A DNA stretch of 6,018 bases, taken from contig DLND01000092.1 in NCBI GenBank assembly GCA_002476905.1, forward strand, positions 812-6,829. The letters are read 5' to 3'. A program made the position numbers and the translations under genes. This DNA is from Flavobacteriales bacterium UBA7519 (GTDB lineage: Bacteria > Bacteroidota > Bacteroidia > Flavobacteriales > Weeksellaceae). The notes under the pieces were generated by a model that was not told where the DNA came from, ran no database searches, and saw only the letters and a list, made by a program, of their open reading frames with translations. Positions 1 to 4,781 of this stretch are shown here, piece after piece. How positions within the stretch are numbered: the first letter of the stretch is position 1; every line of letters begins with the position of its first letter.

Positions 1-30
1 TTTGAAATTATTGAAAATATTACAAGGTTC

Positions 31-96
31 GCAAAGACGTAAAACTCAGCAAAGAAATTAATTGATTCAAATTGAGAAAAGTTACCTTTAGCAAAG
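31..96. repeat. Three GCAAAG copies (short interspersed repeat)
   Basis: GCAAAG occurs at 31-36, 49-54 and 91-96, the first two separated by 18 bp and set in A-rich sequence. From general familiarity, runs of 'CGCAAAG'-like words are frequent in Chryseobacterium intergenic DNA, and this resembles a worn copy of such a repeat. That link is from memory and is not shown by this window alone. Confidence 0.3.
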
Positions 97-118
97 TGTG
101 AATCTTCCGCCAGCGCGT

Positions 119-151
119 AAGGGATAGTAACGGTTATCCTTTTGTTTTTTT
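119..151 (+). terminator. Possible rightward terminator hairpin
   Basis: AAGGGATA (119-126) can pair with TATCCTTT (135-142) to give an 8-bp stem containing one G-T wobble, with loop GTAACGGT. The descending arm runs into a T-rich tract through 151 that is interrupted by one G at 144. This resembles a rho-independent terminator for a plus-strand gene left of the window. The same descending arm can also pair with 198-205, so the hairpin could instead be part of a larger structure. Confidence 0.35.
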
Positions 152-205
152 CTAGGATTCGGGTTGTATCAGAAAGACAAATGTTTATAAAAAAAACAAA
201 AGATA
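135..205. repeat. Imperfect inverted repeat with 37-base spacer
   Basis: Bases 135-151 (TATCCTTTTG followed by seven T) are complementary to 190-205 (seven A, then CAAAAGATA). This gives about 15 pairs with a single bulged C near 138. The arms flank a spacer at about 152-189. A second complementary pair, 159-170 with 212-221, crosses the first in a pseudoknot-like order. The arms are A/T-rich, so part of the match could be chance, but the internal G/C bases also match. Confidence 0.45.
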
Positions 206-292
206 TGAGTGGATAGCCCGACCCGCTTGTTTTTCTATGGCTAATTTTGATTTTTCTTACTAATGTTTTGGAAAAACAAAGGGTTACGCCCA

Positions 293-322
293 AATAAAAA
301 AGCCTCAGAAAAATCTGAAGCT
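293..322 (-). terminator. Terminator of the DUF4920 gene
   Basis: Read on the minus strand, a 9-bp stem (AGCTTCAGA with TCTGAGGCT, one G-T wobble) encloses a TTTT loop and is followed by a run of T (TTTTTTATTTG). It starts about 23 bases past the stop codon of the DUF4920 gene, the normal place for a rho-independent terminator. Confidence 0.85.
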
Positions 323-344
323 TGTAAATTATATTGAAACCAAC

Positions 345-836
345 TTATTCTACAACTTTGATGGCGCTTGCCAAAAATCTTGTTTCAGTTTTTGGTTCTG
401 TAATCGCATCGATTTCTGCTTGCGGTTTCTTAGCATCTTCTGCGTAATGTTGTAATTCTTTTACAGAAGTAGTTTTGCTTTCTGCGCTACCTTCCAGAAC
501 AACCGTTTTACCTTCCAAAGCTGTTGGAACGAAGAATGCGTAATCTTTCATCTTAACGAAAAATGTTTCTCCGGAATCTGTTGCCAAACTTACCCAACAT
601 CCTTTTTTAGGACAAACTCCAGTCACTTTTCCTTTTACAGAAGTTTTGGCGATTTTCGGTGTTGATTTTAATTCTTTGTTCAGTTCGTCTGCAGAAATTG
701 CTTTCTTAACAGCTTTTGCAGAAACATCCTGACCGTAGAATTCTCCTATTTTCGCATCACCAGCCGGCGGACCAGACTGCGCAAATGCAGAAACAGACAA
801 ACCAATCAAAACAAATGCGAATAATATATTCTTCAT
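345..836 (-). CDS. Secreted DUF4920 domain protein
   Basis: A 163-residue protein of unknown function matching the DUF4920 family, which is common in Bacteroidota. Residues 1-19 form a Sec signal peptide with a hydrophobic core and a cut site after Ala-Phe-Ala, so the mature protein starts near Gln20 and should be periplasmic. The family hallmark is at 72-81, the stretch VTGVCPKKGCW, with Cys75 and Cys80, followed by FFVKMKDYAFFVP (92-104). A second conserved-looking patch is LQHYAED (128-134). The paired cysteines plus a histidine would fit metal binding or redox chemistry, but this is inference. The reading frame extends two codons upstream to a TTG; I chose the ATG at 836 because it leads straight into the signal peptide. 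The gene is followed by its own terminator, so it is monocistronic, and it diverges from the head-GIN lipoprotein gene. Confidence 0.88.
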   Translation of the reverse strand: MKNILFAFVLIGLSVSAFAQSGPPAGDAKIGEFYGQDVSAKAVKKAISADELNKELKSTPKIAKTSVKGKVTGVCPKKGCWVSLATDSGETFFVKMKDYAFFVPTALEGKTVVLEGSAESKTTSVKELQHYAEDAKKPQAEIDAITEPKTETRFLASAIKVVE

Positions 837-969
837 AATCAATGAATTATTTTTAATGCTGTAAATTTAGAAAATTAATTAAAATAAAAAATTTTATTTT
901 TTGATGTAACGAAACAACTGTTCAATTGTCATATTAATTAATAAATCAAAACTATAAAAAAATATACTT
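837..969. promoter_or_regulatory. Divergent promoter region (DUF4920 / head-GIN)
   Basis: This 133-bp AT-rich gap must hold the promoters of both divergent genes. On the minus strand 947-954 reads TAGTTTTG, an exact match to the Bacteroidota -7 consensus TAnnTTTG. I see no convincing -33 TTG at the right distance, and the leader would be about 110 bases. On the plus strand no exact -7 box is visible, only the near match TAAATTTA at 862-869. An imperfect 16-bp dyad lies at 914-929 (ACAACTGT, then TCAATTGT), with seven of eight positions pairing apart from the centre, and it could be a regulator site. Confidence 0.4.
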
Positions 970-1782
970 ATGAAAATAAAACTTTTATCCCTCATTCTTT
1001 TGGCTTCCGTTACCAATTTTTCTTGCATACAGAAAAGCGGCTCCAATGACGTGATGTTTTCTCATCTTCTCTCCGACTCCGGAAAAGGCGACGTGATTGA
1101 AAAATCTTATTCGGTTGACTTTGATGAGTTGCAGATTTCAACTTCTCTTAGTGCAGAAGTTTATAAATCCAGTGAGGAAAAAATTGTTGTTTATGCACCT
1201 TCTGACCTAATGAAATATGTGGTTGTAAAACAAGAAGGAAGAAAAGTGCAGGTTAAAATTCAATCTGAAGGTAAACTCAACATCTCAACAGACAGAATCA
1301 AAATTAAAGTCTATGCTAAGGATTTTGACGGATTGGTAGCCAATTCGAGCGGAAGTATTATTTTGAAAGACGATTTTAAATTTTCTGACCTTGATGTGAA
1401 AGTTTCAAGCTCTGGGAACATCAAAGGAAATATCAACGGAAACAATATTAATATCCAAGCTTCCAGCAGTGGCGATTTTTATGGTGAAGTCAATGCCAAA
1501 AATCTAAATATGCAAACTTCTTCATCAGGTGGAATCAATATCAAAGGAAAAGCTGATAATGTGAGTGCGCAAGCATCTTCAAGCGGAGATATCAAAGCTG
1601 AAAATCTGACGGCAAACAGCGCCGTTCTTACGACTTCTTCTTCGGCGGACATTACGATTGGTGTCCGTACCAGCCTTACTGCAAGTGCTTCTTCAAGCGG
1701 AGATATCGATGTTATCAAAAGAGGCGAGCTGAGTAAAGTTTCTAAAAACGAAAGCAGTTCCGGATCTGTTAATATCTGGTAA
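970..1782 (+). CDS. Head-GIN-domain (DUF2807) lipoprotein
   Basis: A 270-residue predicted surface or periplasmic lipoprotein. The N-terminus has Lys2 and Lys4, a hydrophobic core (5-14) and a likely lipidated Cys19 in TNFSC, a loose Bacteroidota-style lipobox. Residues about 46-270 match the putative auto-transporter adhesin / head-GIN family (DUF2807): a start of the form FDELQISTSLSAEVYKS (51-67), then short beta strands with SSSG turns. The motif recurs near residues 125, 146, 165, 184, 203, 223, 241 and 262, which implies a right-handed beta-helix-like fold with about one rung per 19 residues. The 223 copy is altered to SSSAD. The biological role of the family is not firmly established; adhesion is suggested by its name only. 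The ATG at 970 is the start because the signal sequence begins there. The gene stands alone and ends at a strong hairpin. Confidence 0.88.
   Translation: MKIKLLSLILLASVTNFSCIQKSGSNDVMFSHLLSDSGKGDVIEKSYSVDFDELQISTSLSAEVYKSSEEKIVVYAPSDLMKYVVVKQEGRKVQVKIQSEGKLNISTDRIKIKVYAKDFDGLVANSSGSIILKDDFKFSDLDVKVSSSGNIKGNINGNNINIQASSSGDFYGEVNAKNLNMQTSSSGGINIKGKADNVSAQASSSGDIKAENLTANSAVLTTSSSADITIGVRTSLTASASSSGDIDVIKRGELSKVSKNESSSGSVNIW
1342..1764 (+). repeat. Tandem SSSG-turn repeat in the head-GIN protein
   Basis: Eight copies of an (S/N)SSG-type tetrapeptide occur with residue spacings 21, 19, 19, 19, 20, 18 and 21. The repeat is visible at protein level. At DNA level the serine codons differ between copies (for example AGCTCT, TCCAGC, TCTTCA), so this is an old, structurally maintained repeat and not a recent tandem duplication. 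Confidence 0.85.
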
Positions 1783-1806
1783 TTATACTTTCTTACAAAA
1801 ACGAGA

Positions 1807-1834
1807 AGAGCCCTGAAAAATCAAGGCTCTTTTT
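1807..1834. terminator. Bidirectional terminator between convergent genes
   Basis: AGAGCCCTGA (1807-1816) and TCAAGGCTCT (1821-1830) form a 10-bp stem with an AAAA loop and one imperfect position, which is C-A on the plus strand and G-T on the minus strand. TTTT follows on the plus strand. On the minus strand a broken T-rich run follows (TCTCGTTTTT). It lies between two converging genes, 24 bases after the head-GIN stop and 19 bases after the stop of the minus-strand gene. It is stronger for the plus-strand gene and probably serves both. Confidence 0.85.
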
Positions 1835-1853
1835 ATATGAATAACAAACTATT

Positions 1854-2633
1854 TTAGTTGAATTTGATAATATCCTGCATTTTTGCGGTTTCTTCATTCA
1901 CCAATTCATCATCAACAAGGATTTTACCAGAGTGTTCATCTATAATGATTTTCTTTCTCTGAGCAATTTCCATTTGCTTTTGTGGCGGGATTGTGAAGAA
2001 AGATCCTTTTGGCGCTCCTCTTTCCAAACCTACAACTGCAAGACCTGTGGACGAGCCCTGACGGATTCTTTGGTAAGAAGCCAACAATCTGTCATCGATT
2101 TTCTCAGCAAACTCTTTAGATTTTTCCAACAGATAATCTTCTTCTTTCTGAGTTTCAGAAATCAAATTATCCAATTCGTTTTTCTTATGCTTCAAGTGGT
2201 TTTTCAACTCCTCGATTTTAGCGTTCAAATCAGACAAAGTTTCCTTTTTGTGATCGATTTTCCCACCGAATTCTTTGATTCTCTTTTCAGCCAATTGAAT
2301 TTCCAACTCCTGATATTCTACTTCTTTTGCTAATGCTTCGAACTCCTTGTTATTTCTAACGTTATCTTGCTGGGTTTTATATTTGTCAATAAGATTCTGA
2401 GCTTGTTTCATTAAGTCTTTTTTCGCATTGATTTCAGCATTTTGCTCAGCAATTTCGTTTTCAAATTTTTGGGCTCTTTTTTCAAGACCTTCAATTTCTA
2501 TTTCCAGATCTTCAACCTCAATCGGCAATTCACCTCTTGTATTACGGATCTCGTCCAAACGTGAGTCAATGATCTGAAGATCATAAAGTGCTCTTAGTTT
2601 TTCTTCAACAGAAATTTCGTTTACTTTAGCCAT
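1854..2633 (-). CDS. Coiled-coil protein, cysteine-less C4 zinc-ribbon family
   Basis: A 259-residue protein of the family usually named 'C4-type zinc ribbon domain-containing protein' (the CT398-like coiled-coil hairpin followed by a zf-RING_7 ribbon). Residues about 38-175 are an almost continuous charged coiled coil, with the family's NNKEFEALAKEVE segment at 94-106 near the hairpin turn. The C-terminal part (about 205-240) aligns with the ribbon: KGSFFTIPPQKQMEI, then DEHSGKILVDDEL. The usual CxxC pairs are gone, and the whole protein contains no cysteine, so it cannot bind zinc in the family's usual way. Its molecular role is unknown; the protein should be cytoplasmic. The start ATG at 2633 lies only 2 bases after the nif3-like stop, so the two are translated from one message. 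Nif3-family genes and this family are frequent neighbours in bacteria, which suggests a shared role (inference). Confidence 0.88.
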   Translation of the reverse strand: MAKVNEISVEEKLRALYDLQIIDSRLDEIRNTRGELPIEVEDLEIEIEGLEKRAQKFENEIAEQNAEINAKKDLMKQAQNLIDKYKTQQDNVRNNKEFEALAKEVEYQELEIQLAEKRIKEFGGKIDHKKETLSDLNAKIEELKNHLKHKKNELDNLISETQKEEDYLLEKSKEFAEKIDDRLLASYQRIRQGSSTGLAVVGLERGAPKGSFFTIPPQKQMEIAQRKKIIIDEHSGKILVDDELVNEETAKMQDIIKFN

Positions 2634-2635
2634 AT

Positions 2636-3733
2636 CTATAAAAAATAATTAACAGGATTTGTTTTTTTTGTCGTTTTAGCGATTGCAAATGTAGTGAATT
2701 TTTCGGACAAAATTTCAAATAATTGTTGAACCACAAATTGTTCCGATTCGAAATGTCCAATATCGCAAATCAGCATTTTATCTTCCGTCGAAAAAAAATC
2801 GTGATATTTCACATCGCCAGTCAAATAAGCGTCACATTTTGCAGATAAAGCCGCTTTGATTCCGCTTGCTCCACTTCCACCTAAAACACCTACTCTTTTG
2901 ATTTTTTTCTGAGTTAAATTATTGTGTCTGATAACATTAAGATTAAATTTTCCTTTCACGAATTTCAGAAAATCCATTTCATCCATTTCTGTTTCCAAAT
3001 CTCCAAATCTTCCTAAGCCAGTATATTGATTGTCATTTTCCAGCGTAATCAACTGATAAGCCACCTCTTCGTAAGGGTGATTTTCTTTCATTGCAAAAAG
3101 TATCTGATTTGTTTTATAATCTTCAAAAATTACATTGATCAAAACCTCATTTGCGTTCTCTCTTTCATTATGCGTTCCGGTCACAGGGTTAGAACCTTCC
3201 AATGGTCGGAAAGTTCCATCGCCTTGTATGGTAAAACTACATTCGTCATAGAAACCAATATTTCCGGCGCCGGCTACGAAAAGGGCATTTCTCAATTTTT
3301 CAGCAGAATCTGTAGGCACATAAACTTCCAGCTTTTTTAATTGATTTTTTTTCGGCATCAGCACTTGTTGGTTTTTCAACCCGAGAACTTCACAGATTTT
3401 ATAATTGACACCAAAATAATCATTATCAAAAGCCGTGTGAATTGCATAAATGGCAATTTTATTTTCTAAAGCTTTCAGAACAGCTCTTTCAACATAATTT
3501 TTTCCCGTAATCGATTTTAATCCTGAAAAAATAATCGGATGAAAGCAAAGAATTAAATTAAAATTCTTTTCAATAGCTTCATCAACAATAAATTCTAAAG
3601 CATCGTGAGCAATCAAAACACCGGAAATTTCTCTTTCAGGATTCCCGCAAAGCAATCCAACATTATCAAAATCTTCCGCTTGTCTTACCGGAATTATTTG
3701 TTCAAATTCATTTATAAATTCTTTAATTTTCAT
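2636..3733 (-). CDS. Nif3-like dinuclear metal-centre protein
   Basis: A 365-residue member of the NIF3 / YbgI / YqfO family, proteins that form toroidal hexamers with a two-metal site and whose exact activity is unsettled. Its length matches the long form with a middle insertion, as in Bacillus YqfO, against about 250 residues for E. coli YbgI. Visible motifs are AEDFDNVGLLCG (19-30), FHPIIFSG (64-71), AIHTAFDND (97-105) and IGHFESEQF (325-333). Likely metal ligands are His65, His99, Asp103, His327 and Glu331. The position normally held by the first His of the family's HHP motif is Phe64. The PII/CutA-like insertion spans about 126-235 and includes ENHPYEEVAYQ (217-227). The frame extends upstream into the toxin gene, but I chose the ATG at 3733 because the conserved family N-terminus begins there. 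That leaves a 10-base gap after the toxin stop. Confidence 0.92.
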   Translation of the reverse strand: MKIKEFINEFEQIIPVRQAEDFDNVGLLCGNPEREISGVLIAHDALEFIVDEAIEKNFNLILCFHPIIFSGLKSITGKNYVERAVLKALENKIAIYAIHTAFDNDYFGVNYKICEVLGLKNQQVLMPKKNQLKKLEVYVPTDSAEKLRNALFVAGAGNIGFYDECSFTIQGDGTFRPLEGSNPVTGTHNERENANEVLINVIFEDYKTNQILFAMKENHPYEEVAYQLITLENDNQYTGLGRFGDLETEMDEMDFLKFVKGKFNLNVIRHNNLTQKKIKRVGVLGGSGASGIKAALSAKCDAYLTGDVKYHDFFSTEDKMLICDIGHFESEQFVVQQLFEILSEKFTTFAIAKTTKKTNPVNYFL

Positions 3734-3743
3734 ATTTGCGATA

Positions 3744-4196
3744 TTATCTGATGAACAATCGATCATCAAAAGTAAATTTTTCTATTATTTTAATTTTCAC
3801 CTCAGGAAAATTAATATGTCTCGGATTGATTATATAATTGAATTCCCCTTGAACAGCAGCCGAAGGAACTTTCATTACTAAGAATTTGTTTTCTCGTAAA
3901 AATTTATCTCCAATTTTCTGAGTACTATCTGGGTGAGGAAAAGTATTCCAATCTTTCGGTAATCTTTTTGGTTCAAGGAACTCAATATCAGGAAGCTCGA
4001 TTTGGACCAATCGATAATCCTTCGGCAAAATCCCCAAAGGAATATGAACCGCAATTTCCGTCACACACAAAGCAATCGACTGACCTGCATAAAGAGCAGG
4101 TCTTCCTTTGCTATTCCATCTTGCGCCAGCTATTTCCGCTCCTTTTCCAGAAAGGTCATTAGCGTAGATTTCTTTGGAAAGCCTGTAAACAATCAT
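3744..4196 (-). CDS. RES-domain toxin of a type II toxin-antitoxin pair
   Basis: A 150-residue RES-family protein. Characterised relatives act on NAD+ (for example MbcT of Mycobacterium tuberculosis) or ADP-ribosylate a phosphoribosyl pyrophosphate synthetase (ParT), stopping growth. Key positions can be seen in order: YRL (4-6), Arg26 in GARWNSKG, Tyr36 in ALYAG, Glu47 in TEIAVH and Ser112 in VPSAAV, then a closing NPRH (124-127). Arg, Glu and Ser are the residues that name the family, and all are present, so the toxin looks intact. NAD+ cleavage is the likely activity by family, but the exact target cannot be read here. It lies 5 bases behind the antitoxin stop. The frame extends one codon to a TTG; I used the ATG at 4196. 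The gene is followed at once by the nif3-like gene. Confidence 0.9.
   Translation of the reverse strand: MIVYRLSKEIYANDLSGKGAEIAGARWNSKGRPALYAGQSIALCVTEIAVHIPLGILPKDYRLVQIELPDIEFLEPKRLPKDWNTFPHPDSTQKIGDKFLRENKFLVMKVPSAAVQGEFNYIINPRHINFPEVKIKIIEKFTFDDRLFIR
3767..3774 (-). promoter_or_regulatory. Possible internal -7 box ahead of nif3-like gene
   Basis: On the minus strand this reads TACTTTTG, an exact match to TAnnTTTG, 33 bases upstream of the nif3-like ATG and inside the 3' end of the toxin gene. No good -33 TTG is visible at the usual 19-20 base distance. A six-base match can occur by chance in AT-rich DNA. If real, it would let the housekeeping pair be transcribed independently of the toxin-antitoxin promoter. 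Confidence 0.25.
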
Positions 4197-4201
4197 CAAT
4201 A

Positions 4202-4663
4202 TTATGCTAAAACACCGTGCTCTATACGAGTAAGCTCATCCATAAGAAGTGATATTCCAAAAACACTACCCAATAAATCCTGAGGTTTTATTTTGCCCAA
4301 AGCAACATTCTCCGACTGTAACCATATCAAGAAATTCTCAGAAGACCCAAAAACATCCTCCCCTCTTTTATAAAGCATTTCTATTTGCAATATTTTTTCT
4401 GATTGTAATACATCAAAAGACTTGTTTTCTTTTTGATAACGGGATAATGTCTTTCCAGAAATGTGAAGAAAATCTGCCCAATCTTGCATAGAAAAAGGAA
4501 ATTTTTTTGACAAATCATCAAAGATTTTGAAAGAAATTCCTTTTTGGGCAATATCTATCAAACTAAAAATACCAACATCATCAAAATTTTGATAACCATA
4601 AGAAGTAGACGGCTCTTGAATAATATTGGATGAAGTTTCTGTAGAAGTTTTATATTTTTTCAT
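4202..4663 (-). CDS. Xre/MbcA/ParS-type antitoxin
   Basis: A 153-residue antitoxin paired with the RES toxin. Residues 1-28 are polar and probably flexible. About 42-88 form the Xre-like helix-turn-helix domain (SMQDWADFLHISGKTLSRYQ, 58-77, covers the core and recognition helix). Residues about 97-153 match the toxin-binding domain (formerly DUF2384): GEDVFGSSENFLIWL (101-115), then NVALGKIKPQDLL and the closing ELTRIEHGVLA (143-153). In this family the C-terminal domain caps the toxin's active site while the helix-turn-helix represses the operon. The ATG at 4663 sits about 18 bases from an exact -7 box, next to a pair of repeats that make a likely operator. It is the first gene of the minus-strand run, as usual for antitoxins that precede their toxin. 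Confidence 0.9.
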   Translation of the reverse strand: MKKYKTSTETSSNIIQEPSTSYGYQNFDDVGIFSLIDIAQKGISFKIFDDLSKKFPFSMQDWADFLHISGKTLSRYQKENKSFDVLQSEKILQIEMLYKRGEDVFGSSENFLIWLQSENVALGKIKPQDLLGSVFGISLLMDELTRIEHGVLA

Positions 4664-4680
4664 TTTGTAATTTTCTCTTA

Positions 4681-4688
4681 CAAATATA
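4681..4688 (-). promoter_or_regulatory. -7 box of the toxin-antitoxin promoter
   Basis: On the minus strand this reads TATATTTG, an exact TAnnTTTG match, 17 bases upstream of the antitoxin ATG. This would give a very short leader of about 10 bases. The -33 region falls in a T-rich stretch (TTTTTTATT on the minus strand, about 4702-4710) without a clear TTG. Confidence 0.6.
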
Positions 4689-4689
4689 C

Positions 4690-4721
4690 GACTTTTGTCT
4701 TAATAAAAAAGACTTTTGTCT
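4690..4721. promoter_or_regulatory. Twin operator repeats for antitoxin autorepression
   Basis: GACTTTTGTCT occurs exactly at 4690-4700 and again at 4711-4721, with starts 21 bp apart, i.e. two helical turns. Each copy is itself a dyad with half sites GAC and GTC around TTTT. The first copy abuts the -7 box and lies in the -7/-33 spacer; the second covers the -33 area. A further AGACTT half site lies at 4736-4741. This is the expected layout for a helix-turn-helix antitoxin binding as two dimers on one DNA face and blocking its own promoter. Binding itself is inferred. Confidence 0.7.
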
Positions 4722-4769
4722 ATCATTTTAAACAAAGACTTATTTTAATTACTTTTATACCTTTAATTT

Positions 4770-4777
4770 TAGTTTTG
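4770..4777 (+). promoter_or_regulatory. -7-like box touching the channel start codon
   Basis: TAGTTTTG matches TAnnTTTG exactly but ends only 4 bases before the ATG at 4782, so it would give a leaderless message or one starting inside the gene. Near matches TACTTTTA (4750-4757) and TACCTTTA (4758-4765) lie just upstream and are better placed. None has a clear -33 TTG. I list it as the region where the channel promoter should lie. Confidence 0.25.
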
Positions 4778-4781
4778 AGTT

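Larger units (their letters stand above)
1..344. other. Left noncoding stretch with repeats and hairpins
   Basis: I find no credible protein-coding gene and no tRNA or rRNA here. The stretch is AT-rich with small GC-rich islands around 108-118 and 216-226. It contains three copies of GCAAAG in the first 100 bases, a cluster of inverted repeats between 119 and 226, and the terminator of the DUF4920 gene at its right end. It could be the 3' flank of a gene lying to the left of the window, a degenerate repeat element, or a structured RNA. The sequence alone does not decide between these. Confidence 0.6.

Noticed and set aside
834..842. Upstream TTG starts for the DUF4920, toxin (4197-4199) and nif3-like (3767-3769) genes
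   Set aside because: Each has an in-frame ATG just downstream that fits the family N-terminus or signal peptide better; the TTGs are chance frame extensions.
1479..1718. Open frame on the minus strand inside the head-GIN gene
   Set aside because: It is a shadow of the SSSG-repeat coding sequence; repetitive serine codons keep the reverse frame open, and the product resembles no known family.
1932..2333. Plus-strand open frame of 133 codons opposite the coiled-coil gene
   Set aside because: The reverse of Lys/Glu-rich coiled-coil codons gives a Phe/Leu-rich frame; the product looks artificial and the minus-strand gene is clear.
4002..4491. Plus-strand open frames opposite the toxin and antitoxin genes
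   Set aside because: They overlap well-supported genes on the other strand and give no recognisable protein.
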